45,567 nt of DNA, taken from the NCBI GenBank assembly GCA_012295275.1, contig CM022669.1, forward strand, positions 1,490,573 through 1,536,139, in the 5' to 3' direction. Made by a program: the position numbers and the translations under genes. Below, piece after piece: positions 1-12,325 of the stretch. Origin of the DNA: Chrysomallon squamiferum (lineage: Eukaryota; Mollusca; Gastropoda; Neomphalida; Peltospiridae). Every line of letters starts with the position of its first letter. Positions within the stretch are counted from its first letter, which is position 1. The notes under the pieces were generated by a model, which was not told the DNA's origin, searched no databases, and saw nothing but the letters and a program-made list of their open reading frames with translations.

Positions 1-139
1 ACTGTACACACTGTTTATACTGTACACACTGTTTACACTGTACACGTGTTTTCACTGTACACACTGTTTATACTATACACGTGTTTTCACTGTACACGTG
101 TTTACACTGTACACACTGTTTATACCGTACACTGTAGAT

Positions 140-140
<1 letters not shown>
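1..140. repeat. 18-bp-type minisatellite (ACTGTACACACTGTTTAT)
   Basis: Tandem copies of an approximately 18-base unit built from ACTGTACACACTGTTT with variants GTGTTTTCACTGTACAC. Many units are partly self-complementary (GTGTTTACAC, TGTACA). It starts at the window edge, so the array may extend further left. Confidence 0.8.
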
Positions 141-483
<343 letters not shown>

Positions 484-662
484 TTAATTTTACATTGTTA
501 TTTTGTCACAGCCTTATCTCTCATTCGTGTATGGAGCAAGTGTTGTGAACATGCCAATATCACGTGCCTCGCTATCCACTGACGCCGAAAGAACCGACGT
601 ACGTGTGTCCCAATGAGAAAAGTTCATTTTCCAATATTTCCCTAGCAACACGTATCTAGGGA

Positions 663-792
663 AGGCCTGTGACGTAAAACGTCATGGTCAGTCGGAGTGT
701 AGTGGGCGCAAGAACAGGAAAGTTTGCCATGCATGGGAAATTCAACAATAACAACGATCAGTGTCCAAACAGTTGAGTGACGTCACAGGCCT
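663..792. promoter_or_regulatory. CRE palindrome with 13-bp inverted repeat; possible promoter
   Basis: The segment is less AT-rich than its surroundings. A perfect 13-base inverted repeat (AGGCCTGTGACGT at 663-675 and its complement at 780-792) carries a full CRE octamer TGACGTCA at 778-785. A further CGTCA lies at 680. A GGGATTTTTCC element follows at about 818 and a donor-like CCG|GTAAAT at about 870. CRE sites bind CREB/ATF factors in animals. No coding exon is recognised next to it, so a promoter role is inference. Confidence 0.3.
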
Positions 793-879
793 AGCACGTG
801 TTCTGTCATTAGTATGGTCCCTCCTGGGATTTTTCCTCGAAACCCAGCGGACTTCACTACAACCTCTCCGGTAAATATC

Positions 880-2070
880 ACATCTTTTACTAACAATAGC
901 AGACACAATTACTTCAGTGTTGATATTTTGTTCAAGAACCAGGATATGTTAAGATCTACAGAGAGCTGTTACAGTAACTAGAATCACGTTGTTTAATCAA
1001 GAATAAAATTTTAGGTGTTATTTTTAGGTGAATGTCGTACTGTACTTGGCGAAAAATTCACAATTTTATTACTGTAAAAATGTTATGCTATTTATTTATC
1101 AATCCTAGTTTAGTGATATAAACTTCGTTCGTGTTAGAAAATAAACGGAATAATCTTCCTTAGTTTTTCAGAATAAACTGAAAAGTTAAAACGAATCTGG
1201 AGACATCTTTGTTTCTCAGCACACACATTAACTATAAAATAAAACGCTCTTATCTAGAACTGCAGATATGTTAGTAAACACAGTTTATACAGTAAATTAT
1301 GATTCACTGAAAGAAACATAATATTTTAATTACAATACCTGCAATTTTCAAGATTAAGATTATATTTTATGAAGAGCTCTATACATGTTTTTTTAATTTA
1401 AAAGCTGAGAAGGCTGATCAAAACTGAATTCTTTGTTTGCTGGAACAGAACATTTTCTAATCCGTAGTTTGAGAACATACGTGTTATTTTATCAACAATA
1501 AATTCTGATTCAGAAAATCCACTGAATTCTTCATGGATATTGCATACTTTCATTACTATTTGTATTCAATAAATCGTTTGAACGTAATGGAAAGGAATAA
1601 AGCTAAAACTATGCCTGTTTAATTCAATATTCTTAATATAATTTTCTTCGGATTACGGTCAATTGCTAGATTCTAGATTATGTTCATAATAAAAATCTAA
1701 CAACATAAATCAGTAACATAAAACACAAATATAAAGGTGCACTGACAAAATTGTAACTAAATTGGCATTCTGTTGTTAAACAGTATAAGCGGATCGTTTG
1801 TAATTATGATTTAATTTTTTTTAAAATTTTTCCAAAATAAAACACTTCATAAACATAGAGTCAAAGAATGCATAGTTAACGAGGGCAGCCCTGTTGAATA
1901 GAGAGGTATTTACCCAATCACCGGAAATTATTTCATTGAGTGTTGCTAGTTTCCTATGTGGCACTGCCGAATAATCTAGGGGAATCTTCGCTTATTGGCT
2001 TTTTACAGCGTGTTTAGACCTTCAAGATCGTTCAAGATAAAAGCGCACAAGACAGAAAAATTCATTTCTT
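880..2070. other. AT-rich unique-looking DNA, no gene seen
   Basis: No open frame of note, no recognisable protein family and no tandem array. Stop codons are dense in all six frames. Confidence 0.6.
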
Positions 2071-2098
2071 TTGAAATCAAGGTTTGGTGACAGTTGCC

Positions 2099-2536
2099 GG
2101 GGAATTCTCTTCATATGTGTGGAATTTGTTCATATGTGGGGAATTTCTTCATGCGTGTGGAATTTGTTCATATGTGGGGAATTTCTTCATGTGTGTGAAA
2201 TTTGTTCATATGTGGGGAATTTCTTCATGTGTGGGGAATTTCTTCATGTGTGGGGAATTTCTTAATATGTGGGGAATTCTCTTGATATGTGGGGAATTTC
2301 TTCATATGTGGGGAATTCTCTTCATATGTAGGGAATTTCTTCATATGTGGGGAATTTCTTCATATGTGGGGAATTCTCTTCATAAGTGGGGAATTTCTTC
2401 ATATGTGGGGAATTTCTTCATATGTGGGGAATTCTCTTCATATGTAGGGAATTTCTTCATATGTGGGGAATTTCTTCATATGTGGGGAATTCTCTTCATA
2501 AGTGGGGAATTTCTTCATATGTGGGGAATTTCTTCC
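2099..2536. repeat. 19/20-bp minisatellite of GGGGAATTTCTTCATATGT units
   Basis: About 22 tandem units. The period is 19 bases (GGGGAATTTC form) or 20 bases (GGGGAATTCTC form), with the earliest copies more diverged (GTGTGGAATTTG). The unit lacks stops in several frames, which explains overlapping open frames of up to 186 codons rich in GEF, HMWG and SSYVG. I treat these as non-coding. Each main unit contains GGGAATTTCT, one base away from a kappaB decamer. Confidence 0.9.
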
Positions 2537-2690
2537 GACAAAACACGATGCCTGACGACGAGACTTGGCGCTGTTCCAAGAATCAAACGATTTTTTCATT
2601 TTCTCAGAGAGTTCACTGAGATGACACAGAGAAAAAGATTATAAGAAATGATGAGAAAAGAAAACGAAATTTAAAAATAAAAACTAAACA

Positions 2691-2691
2691 C

Positions 2692-2764
<73 letters not shown>

Positions 2765-2780
2765 AAGAAGAAGAAGAAAA
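2691..2780. repeat. (TAA)n(GAA)n compound microsatellite
   Basis: About 15 TAA units pass directly into about 14 GAA units, the latter a homopurine tract on the plus strand. Confidence 0.9.
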
Positions 2781-2935
2781 AAGAAATTGATAAATAAAAT
2801 ACTCCAATAACAAATAAAATATATTTTGACTGAACATATAATAAGTTTTTTAATATTTTATTTGTATACATTATGGCTATACCAAATAAAATATTGGCCT
2901 CCTGATGAAAAAAGTAATACAGATTTTTCTGACAA

Positions 2936-3080
2936 TACTGTGTGTGTGTATGTGTGTGTATGTGTCTGTATCTGTGAGTGTATGTGTGTGTATGTGTGAG
3001 AGTGTGTGTGTGTGTGTGTATATCTCTCTGTGTGTGTATGTGTGTGTGTGTGAATGTGTGTGTGAGTGTGTGAACTGCCT
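2936..3080. repeat. (GT)n-rich imperfect microsatellite
   Basis: Interrupted TG/TATG/TGTC repeats open in several frames on both strands. No coding signal beyond the repeat. Confidence 0.85.
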
Positions 3081-3271
3081 GGAACAATTCAAATATTAAA
3101 AATAAATTTATATATTAAAGATTTATAGTATGGGGATATTCTTCTTATTCTTTTGTTATATTTTGTAAGTCTGTAATTGTAGATATATAATTATAGACTA
3201 CAAAGTAGAAACATAAATTGGAATATATGTGGATGACCTGTAACAAAACTGCCAACATTTTTCTTTTGTTT

Positions 3272-3272
3272 T

Positions 3273-3313
<41 letters not shown>

Positions 3314-3330
3314 GTTATTATTATTATACT
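3272..3330. repeat. (ATT)n microsatellite
   Basis: Nearly uninterrupted ATT units, followed by short T/G-rich and (ACAT)-rich stretches to about 3560. Confidence 0.9.
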
Positions 3331-3599
3331 ACAATGGTTCTTTTGGGTGGGTGGGATATTGGGGATGGGATTTCATATCTCTCTTTCTATATATGTATAA
3401 ATGTATGTATATGTATATGTTTGTGTGTGTGTATATATACAACCGAACAAACACATACACACAAACATATATGCACATTCATATACATATCCATTTGCAT
3501 AGATATATACATACACATACATACAGACAGACAGACAGAAAGCAAGTCAGACAGACAGCAATGTAGTTACGATGTATCACTGTGTTACTGTGGGGATAA

Positions 3600-4366
3600 T
3601 AAATAGTAACGTCAAGACGCAGTCAGTAACTACTTGGTTTTTGTATTATAAAATAATAAATATAAAATACAGTTATTTGGGGGGAAAAAAATCGAGGTAT
3701 TCAAATATGTCGAATAATATTATTTTAAAATTGTTTTTCATTTAGTTTTAGTTTTGTATTGTAAGGATATAATATTAAGTAATGTGAATGCAAAAATTAT
3801 TACATAAATTAAATCAAGACCTCAAGGTTTTGAAGACAATTTTTTTTTTTTTTTATGTATCTGTTTAGTAATAAAAGATGAATTTAATCTTAAAGTTATT
3901 TTCCAAAAATAAGTAAATCAATACACAAAGAAAAGATCACAATAAAACTAAACAAAATGTGAAAAGATCGACAACACTGTTGTTTTACTCTCTTCATTCA
4001 CCTACAAATCAAACATCATAACTCTTACTTTATCATTTGTTAAACTGTTATAATATAAATAAATAGCTTTGTAACAGAAATGCGATTAGGATTTTGTTTC
4101 ATTTACTTTGAGTGTACCGTGTTTGACTGTTAAAACGTCTTAGTTCTTTCACTTTGGACCTGTGTTGTATCTGATCGGAGATGTGTGCTGGTGCGTTTTT
4201 CTTTTCTTGATAAACGAAAGTAAAAACGTTTTAATCTGAAAGTAGTCAGCTTTTTGATTATATATTAAAATTTGAAAATAATTTCTGTTCCCCAACATTT
4301 CGTTTTATTTTTTATATCTATTAAATTAAAAATTTAATTCGATTTGTTTTTATATTATTGTGTTAG
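3600..4366. other. AT-rich intergenic or intronic DNA
   Basis: I see no coding frame, RNA gene or tandem array here, only poly-T (about 3840) and AT-rich sequence. Confidence 0.55.
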
Positions 4367-4422
4367 AGCTCGTAGAATTCCCAGCTCGTCGAAAGGCTAA
4401 ATGTGGTTCATTGGTCTTACTG
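4367..4422. repeat. 56-bp direct repeat, copy 1
   Basis: Begins AGCTCGTAGAATTCCCAGCT and matches the copy at 4546-4601 with two visible substitutions. The end resembles a tRNA A-box context (TGGTTCATTGGTCT), so a SINE fragment is possible. No convincing B box was found. Confidence 0.6.
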
Positions 4423-4545
4423 TCAAATAAGATATAAACAAACGATATGTTTTTTTATTTTTATTTTTTATTCTGGCTGGCATTCTGTGGAGAGACATAG
4501 GTCTACAATAACACAAATGATATCTGAAATGACGGCTTACTCCCC

Positions 4546-4601
4546 AGCTCGTAGAATTCCCAGCTCGTCGAAAGGCTAAATGTGGTTCAGTGGTCTAACT
4601 G
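4546..4601. repeat. 56-bp direct repeat, copy 2
   Basis: Second copy of the unit at 4367-4422, 179 bases downstream. The end reads TGGTTCAGTGGTCTAACTG, closer to a tRNA A-box context than copy 1. Confidence 0.6.
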
Positions 4602-4677
4602 ACATGCATGTCTTTACCTCAGTCATTATAATGAACTGTTCCAGATTATTTGGAAAGTGATTATTATTGTACAAATA

Positions 4678-5355
4678 CAGTAACATCTCGCATAACGATA
4701 TCCCGCTTTAACGATCTTTTTTCTTTACAAATTATATAAATAGAAATTTAATAGTTAATTGCTCGAAATAAATGATCCAAATGTATACAATGCATGTTTT
4801 GAAGTCCATTTTCGTTCGTTTTTCGTTCATTCACCAGCTTCTCTCAGCTGTTTGATCAGTTGACACGTCATACGTGCATCTGATATTCTGATTCTTTTTT
4901 CTCTTCTGCTTCGATTTAGACTTAAACTCGTTTGTAATTTACCCTTCCAATATGTCAAAACGAATAACAGTATACCGGCAAATGCTGATGATAAAAAGAA
5001 ATGGAAGACAATAACTTTAGAAACAAAATACATAATTTTAAATGAAACCAAAACCCACAAAAATTAACCCACAATGAGCGGCATATAATTATTTCTTAAT
5101 GTATTTGTATAAATTGATTTGTAAATGATTTACTGTTTACTTAATATCTATAATCTATTAAATCACTTATGTCTAAACTGCCGTTTTATTTCTCCGTATT
5201 TCATTTTTTTTTCTTTTTATGTCAAATTTCATCAGCAAGAAAATAAACACTGCTTTTAACCTTAATTCTGTGTAAATTAGTCTCCCACTTAACGATACCT
5301 CACTTAACTATCGGAAATTTGGAACCAATTACATCATTAATCTGAGGTATTATTG
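4678..5355. mobile_element. pogo/Tigger-like non-autonomous DNA element
   Basis: The ends are imperfect terminal inverted repeats. The left end starts CAGTAACATCTCGCATAACG after TA (4676-4677). The complement of the right end starts CAATAATACCTCAGATTAAT before TA (5356-5357). Both ends continue with internal TTAACGAT / GTTAAGTGAGG motifs, the style of pogo/Tigger termini with TA target duplication. The 678-base interior has no transposase. A 77-codon minus-strand frame at 4827-5060 has hydrophobic and basic stretches but no family I recognise. The call rests on the ends alone. Confidence 0.5.
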
Positions 5356-5359
5356 TAGC

Positions 5360-5890
5360 ATAAGGTATGCAAATATGACAAATATCGAAATAATCTATCT
5401 ATCGAATGTAATGAAAGTATATAATTAAAAAAGAAGGTATTCATCTAAAAGTATTCCCAATGATTTGGTCCTTCGTATAAACTTTTTCAGTCATAGCCAA
5501 AGTATTTGCAGGTCATAATATCTTTAGTGTACATATATTATACATATATTAAATATATTGTATAATAGGTGTACAATGTGAATATGTATGTGTGCATAAC
5601 GTAAATATGCTCAGTAACATATATCTTGAACATGTTTAAGCTGAATATGGTTTAATTCGAATAGTTAATGATAAATGTAACGTTCACTTATTCTATTTAC
5701 TGAATATAAGCGAATTACTCGTATGTAAAATGTTTTTTAAATTATATTGCTGAATAAAATTAGTTATTTATAATATTTTTGTCGTTTTCTTTTACAGAAG
5801 CAAGCCATGAGAATTAACAAAAAACACATCGTGCCGCTTTTTTCGTTTCTTTTATTCTTTTTTTTTTTTTAATAGATAGATGAAACTGAT
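5360..5890. other. AT-rich DNA without recognisable genes
   Basis: No supported coding region. Short poly-T at about 5858. Confidence 0.5.
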
Positions 5891-5952
5891 ATAAATTGTT
5901 TATTATTAGTCAGTTGTTTTGTATCAGAAAGGAAATGTTTATAACCAGCTTA

Positions 5953-5954
<2 letters not shown>

Positions 5955-5999
<45 letters not shown>

Positions 6000-6082
6000 C
6001 AACAATAATAATAATAATGTTGATGATGATGATTATGATGATGATAATGAGGAGGAGGAAGATGATGATGATAATAATGAAA
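5955..6082. repeat. (AAT)n(GAT)n compound microsatellite
   Basis: AAT units, then ACA, GAT and GAG units. The 93-codon plus frame (poly-Asn, poly-Asp/Glu) is a repeat translation and I do not call it a gene. Confidence 0.9.
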
Positions 6083-6482
6083 AAGTAAAAAATGTACAAC
6101 AAATGACCCGTGAATGCTTATTCTGCTTTCGGTTGATGTTACATAATCGATTTAGGAACAATGCGCTCCGCCTCTGAATGTTAGAAAGAAACCAGATGTA
6201 TGTACAGGCCAAGTTCATTATATACAGAGGTAATCAGGTATTGCGGCAGACGAGTTTTTTCTACGAACTGGGAATTCTACCAGATGGGTGGACACCGACG
6301 TAGCCTATGTGTTACCATGAGGAACATAATTTCGTGCTGCTTCCTTCGTTCTTTATTTATTTTTAAATTTATTTTATATACGTTTTTAGCAAATATTAAA
6401 TATTAACTTATTGTTATTATTTAATTGCTCTTTTCAAAATTTAATTGTTTTTATTAATAATGTGCATCAAGATTATTGAGAA

Positions 6483-6512
6483 ATGGTAAGCAACGAAAGT
6501 TTTAAATTAAAT

Positions 6513-6570
<58 letters not shown>

Positions 6571-6724
6571 TACAAAAAATTATTTAGTGTTATTTAATAA
6601 TACTAAAACATCAAATATATATTTATATGGATTTAATTAAAACTTTTTGTTGCTTACCATATAGATATATATATACATATTTGCTGTTTTTTAGGTTATT
6701 AAATAACACTAAATAATTTTTTGT
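6483..6724. repeat. Two interleaved inverted repeats around a (TA)n core
   Basis: Arm A (6483-6518) is the near-perfect complement of A' (6625-6660). Arm B (6572-6599) is the perfect 28-base complement of B' (6697-6724). The order A-B-A'-B' is interleaved, and a (TA)n tract lies at about 6516-6562. This may be a palindromic MITE or nested inverted duplication. Origin is inferred. Confidence 0.75.
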
Positions 6725-6891
6725 ATAATATTTTTCTTTTATATGAAGTAAGCTTGAAATAAAAATAATGATTCAATTATTCGAGATAACATTTCATTTA
6801 CATACTGAAAAATCATAATCACTTTGTACTAGTTCCAAAAACATTTTAAAGTATTTTATTTTTGAATAACAACTTCATTCTAAATATTTGC

Positions 6892-6894
<3 letters not shown>

Positions 6895-6947
<53 letters not shown>

Positions 6948-7016
6948 CAACAACAACAAAACTACAACAATACTAATAGTAATATTAATCATCATCATCA
7001 TCATCATCATCATCTT
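6895..7016. repeat. (AAT)n ... (CAT)n compound microsatellite
   Basis: AAT units, ACA units, then CAT units. The 92-codon poly-Asn/Ile frame is a repeat translation. Confidence 0.9.
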
Positions 7017-7359
7017 TGCAGTAGCTGAAGAGTTTGGACAAAATGGATCAAACAGCAGTTATTATCCTGTAAATTATTTAATCTCATCTCATAGAACAAA
7101 CATTTTCAAGTTTTATTTTAAAAGACGAACACTAAAATAAAGCAAAATTAATATGTTTTTATTCTACTGATATTTTATATCATTGTCATCTGCTCATGGC
7201 TTGTTTGTGTTTGGTAAGATGATAGTCAGAAAAACTGCAATGAAGAAAGACTCTAAACCAACCAGATAAACATTTTATATCTTGGCAGCTTGAAGAATAT
7301 TATTTATGACCTAACAAATTAAACAGACATTTAGAAAGTTACACATCCAAAACTAATAA

Positions 7360-8054
7360 TATTTGTTCTGCTTTAAAAAATTTGAAAAAGTAATTGATGC
7401 TAAAATTGATGAAAATAAAAACAAAGAACTTGCTTTGTTTGAGAGTTGTGTGACAGATCTAGATTACTGTGTTACAAATGAACAGAGAAATAATGTAACT
7501 GATACACCCATATATTACTGTATTGACATTAGTGGACTGAACAAATTGACTGTATAGACTGAGGCTGTGAGAAAATTGAAAACATACAAAATGAGAAAAT
7601 GTCACCAGATAATCATGATATAAAATATTCATCTGAGAGTTTGAAAACATACAAAATGTGAAAATGTCACCAGATAATCATGATACAAAATATTCATCTG
7701 AGAGTTTGTCAGAAATCTTCCTTTCAAACGATAATAATAATGAAGATTGATGCTCTAACATGGAAAGAGGAAATATCTGTGAACAAAGGAAAAATATGGA
7801 AAAGAACAAAAAGATAAAACAGTAAGACACAATCTGAAAAATGTATAGATCCCGTTTTGTCAACTTCAGCAAAAATTAAAAATAGGGAAAAAAAAAATCA
7901 GTTCAGAATTTATAAGTAAATTTATTAAGCTATGTCTTAAAGTTAGGTCATTACAGGAAAGAAAAGTTAGAGTGGATGAGTTAAAATCCAGATTGGGGTG
8001 GAAGTCTGCAGTTCAAGGGTTGTGGATTGAATGTGTGCACTCATGGTTTCAGAT
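7360..8054 (+). pseudogene. Possible fragment of an unrecognised gene, frame-broken
   Basis: I do not recognise the family. Protein-like text appears in successive plus frames: an open stretch to 7557 (with ELALFESCVTDLDY), a polar stretch with SPDNHD and SSESLSEIFLSND that ends at TGA about 7750, and a basic stretch at about 7900-8054 (VRVDELKSRLGW, then IECVHSWF). The last stretch runs to a strong donor, GAT|GTAAGT at 8054/8055. A 65-base tandem duplication at 7576-7705 and a nine-A run break the frame. This could be an exon of a decayed gene, or chance open sequence in AT-rich DNA. Confidence 0.3.
7576..7705. repeat. 65-bp tandem duplication
   Basis: Two adjacent copies of a unit starting TTGAAAACATACAAAATG, with very few differences. 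As 65 is not a multiple of three, the duplication shifts the surrounding reading frame. Confidence 0.85.
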
Positions 8055-8619
8055 GTAAGTGAAAGCAGTTTTGTGATTCTTCTTCACTTCACTGAAGTCA
8101 GCCCAGCTGGCTCAGAATGTTTTTTTGGGTTGCTGCAGGCGTCAGCAGACACAATCACTGACTTGTTAACAACTGAGGGCAATGACATTTTATTTGTTTT
8201 TATTCAGCTTTATTTTATTTTATCTTTGTTTTCTTTTGTTTTATTGTTTGTTTATTATTATTATTTCAGAAAAATGGACTTATGTCAAAAAAAGGATAAA
8301 GTTAAACTGTATTTACATTAAGAACCTTTCTATTAAACATGTGTGCATGTACAAATGTGTGTGTGTTTAAGTTTGCATATGTGAGTATATGATATAAGTT
8401 TGACATAACTTTGTTTCTATTTACTCTCTCTCTCTCTCTGAACTGTTCAAGAACAAAAATGGTTTTTCTTACTTTTTGTGTCATATTTCCTTGTCTCTAA
8501 CCTTGTATTATTTTCTTTAGTGCTCTTGGTTTCTTCTTTCCTTTCATCCAAGATTTTATTTTTCAAGCAATTTCTCTCCATTTGTAATTTTTGTTGCCAT
8601 CATTTTGTTTTTCCTGGGA

Positions 8620-8788
8620 TTATTATTATTAGTATTAGTAGTAGTATTAGTATTTTATTACTGTTATTATTATATTGTTGTTATTACTATTGTTTTTATT
8701 ATAATAATTATTATTATTACCATTGTTTTTATTATTTAATATTATTATTACTGTGGTTTTATTATTATTATTATTGCTATTGTTATTC

Positions 8789-8841
<53 letters not shown>

Positions 8842-8842
8842 T
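8620..8842. repeat. (TTA)n imperfect microsatellite
   Basis: Interrupted ATT/TTA/TTG units. The overlapping 161-codon poly-Tyr/Leu frame is a repeat translation. Confidence 0.85.
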
Positions 8843-9121
8843 CATTTTCTCTCTTTCTTGTCATATAAATCTTTTTTTTTCTTTGGCAAAAAGTGATATT
8901 AAACAGATCAATGCAGTTACTTATACACCTATTTTGTATTACAGAATTTTTTTTTATATCTAATTTTTACATGAAATCTGTGCTTGAAAATCTTATATAC
9001 ATAGTAAAATATTTTATTAAGCAGGCAAAAACTACGAATTTTGTACAGGGAATGAGATACTGGCAATCTCATCAGTCAAAGCTTTATGTTTCAGTACATT
9101 TTTGACAGGTGGAAATATTTA

Positions 9122-9161
9122 TGTGACTATGTGTATGTGTATGTGTATGTGTTTGAGTATC

Positions 9162-9192
<31 letters not shown>

Positions 9193-9218
9193 GTGTGTGT
9201 GACTGTGTGTGACTGTAT
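9122..9218. repeat. (TGTATG)n array
   Basis: Hexamer TGTATG units with TGAC variants. Confidence 0.8.
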
Positions 9219-9229
9219 AACTGATAAAA

Positions 9230-10960
9230 GAATGGAAAGTTTTAGATGGTACAGGAGCAAGAGATCATCTTGGTGAGGGTATTTATCATCACTCTAATAT
9301 GTTAGCACGTAACAGCCTAGATCTACACCTGTTGTGTCTTCTTTACAGAGAAATATTTATTCAACATACACATGTTATTTAGATATTATAATTATCAGCT
9401 TTGATATTTTTATAAATAAATTAAATTTTCATTATTAATGTCATTTTAAAATAATTTGAATGCAATAAAATCTCTTCCCCAAATTTTGAACATATTTGTA
9501 ATCTTAATATCTCAGTGAAGAAATTTGTGAATATTATTTATGTACATTCATTACACTGTATTAATCTCGACTTCAGTAGTCTTAAAAACAGCATTGTGTT
9601 GGTTAAACAAGTGCACATTTGATCATCAAACCTGACTCTTCAAATATATTTTTTGGATGTACAATGCATTAGTTCTGAAAACTTCATAAATGTTATTGTA
9701 AACACTTATAAACAACAAAGATTTTTTCAAGTGAGAATAATGTAAATTCTGCTAACCCCCTTCTCTTTATCACTGACTGCAAACCATAAAACAAAAGACA
9801 TGAACTGATATATAGATGTATTTCTATTAGTTTGGATACATTTCAATAAAATGTTGTGTACCTTTTTCACATTTACAATTTAAAAAAAGTCATTTTAATT
9901 ACACATTTATATTCACAGAATAAACTTAAATAGGATAATTTTACATTTTTACACAGACTGATACATATGGAGATATATATATATAATTACAGAACATTAT
10001 AATATATATTCCATGTTCTAAACATTTAATAAAATAAGCCTGTTAATTTAAAGATTATAGTTAAAAACAAAATCTAGTATGTGGCAACAATTAAAAACAT
10101 TTAAGAACAAATATTTTAAGATATAATTAAATATATTTTAGTATCTTATATATAGACACTACTATATGCATGTACCTCAATACTTACAAAATGTTAATAG
10201 AAATCTGATGTCAAAACAACTTAGAAGACAAAACATTTAATTAAAAAGAACATTGCAACTGGAATCTAATAGAGGTAATTAAACAGACTTTATATACAAA
10301 AACTAAATCTACTACAATGTAGCAAACAAGACAAATGTATTTTGATGTAATTAAATATATACAATGTGATCTGACAAGGGTATTGGGTTAACGTGAAATT
10401 TAGTAAAACTAAAAACTGATAATTCATAACTAACTACTTATAATCTTGTCAATTTTACCAAGGTAAGATTACTCTGAACATATTATCATTAATAATGATT
10501 GTGATAAGCTTCAGCTTTTGAGTACTTTTCTGTGCATGTATAATTTTAGCTGTCACAGAACACAAGTCAAAAACAGTTTCTGTAACATCACATTGTTAGG
10601 AGTCTGGAACTAAGCCTGGTGACATCTGCTTTTACCGTAGTTCCAGTTATCAGTGTTAGAGGAAGAGGTAATTCTGTGGCAAAGAAGAAGCACCATTCTT
10701 CAAAACATATTATGAACATATGGAAATTATTATTTTGCACTGATGTTACAGATTAATTTTTAATTTTATATTTATCTATTTTTTGTGGATCATTTGAGGT
10801 ATCTTTCTATTGGGTGAAAAAAGATATTGCTGAGAAAGATTAATATATATCAGTGATAATGTTTCAGTTGGAAAATACTAGTTGTCTTAACTGGAAAATA
10901 CCAGTACCATAATAATACCAGTGCCTAACCATGTAACTTTGATCAGCTGGGGCATATATA
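9230..10960. other. AT-rich non-coding DNA
   Basis: No supported gene in 1.7 kb. A short minus-strand open stretch at about 10590-10705 (with ITGTTVKADVTRLSSRLL) ends at a stop. It has no clear splice signals and I leave it uncalled. Confidence 0.5.
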
Positions 10961-10989
10961 TATATATATATATATATATAGATATATGT

Positions 10990-11640
10990 GTATGTGTAAA
11001 AGCTAGCCTACCTAACCTAATAGTTTTGCAATTGCTATGAGGAGAGACTGCCTAGTTTAAAATAAAAACATAAAAAGGAAGTATTTATGCATACCAAATA
11101 AACAGTAAGTAGGTAATCAGTTCACCAAGTAACTTTCTGCCAGATCCTACACAAAAAAGAAGAAAAGAAAAAAAAAGTAGACTAGCCAAGCTAACCAGTT
11201 TTGCAATTGCTATAAGACAGGATTACCTAGTTTAAGAAATAAACACTATGCCAACAAGAAGTAAACAGGGTACAAATGTCTTAGCAAGGAAGCTAGTTTA
11301 CCAATTACCTTTGTCTTAGGGACACTGCCAGATACACAACTTACCAAATACTTCGGCAGTAGCTGAAAGGAAGGACTATTTTGCTCACCAAATAACTATT
11401 ACGTTTATAGCTATGACAAAAGAGATCTGGCTTACCAAATAATTGGTAATAATGAGGAATTAATAATTTTACAACTGTTGTGGAGAAGTTAATAGTCATG
11501 CAAGAGCTCTAAGGAGGCAGGCATTACCGTGGTAACAAAATAATTTGTGCCATCAGCAGACAAAGGCGTCTAACTCACCAAGTATTGTTCTGCCAGGCCT
11601 GTCAGACGAGAGATCTGTTTGTATTATTTACAGTGGACAT
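10990..11640. repeat. Old, diverged tandem repeat of roughly 170-180 bp
   Basis: The core TTTTGCAATTGCTATRAG followed by GCCTAGTTTAAR occurs at about 11020 and 11199. Related phrases (CCAAGTAACTTTCTGCCAGA, TTACCAAATA, CCAAGTATTGTTCTGCCAG) recur at about 11130, 11320, 11390 and 11580. The pattern suggests about four decayed units. The period is approximate because indels are frequent. Confidence 0.5.
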
Positions 11641-12310
11641 TTACCCTCATTATATTCCATTCAGTAATATTGCTCTTTATTCTGATACTAATTACATATA
11701 TATATATATGTAAAATGATAACTAATCAACTTTAACCAAATATTTTAACATTACCCTTTGTACTGGTTTTAAAATATAAAAATTTCCATTTGAATCAAAT
11801 AACATCTTAAAGTAGTTTGTTCATACCCATCTATTTAATTTGTAACAGTTTATTTCTGTGTGTTTGTGATAATATAAAGGTTTATGTTTCATGCCCATCT
11901 AATTATTTTAGGACATTTTCCTTCAGTGTTTTTTAGTGATCACATTAAGACAAACCCTTGCTTTTGGAATTACTGGACCATATTGTTTGGTCCTCATTCA
12001 GAAATCTGATATTGTAGCAAACAAAAAGGTTTAAAAAACCCTCCAGAAAGAGATTAAGAATAGGAAAATTAAATTAAATAAATCTGTCAGTATTTCAAGA
12101 AGTGTAAAAACTAACAAAAACAGTGAACTCTTTTGATGTGATGTAACAAATAAACAAAATCTGAATTCACTTTCAAGTTTAACTTCAGAAATATTAACAG
12201 TTTAAATAAAATCTGATTATGTTACAGATGATTATTAACAAAGTTCAGTCATTCACAACATATATAAATGTTAAAAAATACAAAACATTATTACTACTTA
12301 TTTCTATTAG
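11640..12310. other. AT-rich DNA, no gene recognised
   Basis: No coding or RNA gene signal. A short (TA)n at about 11695. Confidence 0.5.
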
Positions 12311-12325
12311 CAATGATAAACAATA

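Noticed and set aside
4827-5060. 77-codon minus-strand frame
   Set aside because: Lies inside the pogo-like element, matches no domain, and is within chance length for AT-rich DNA.
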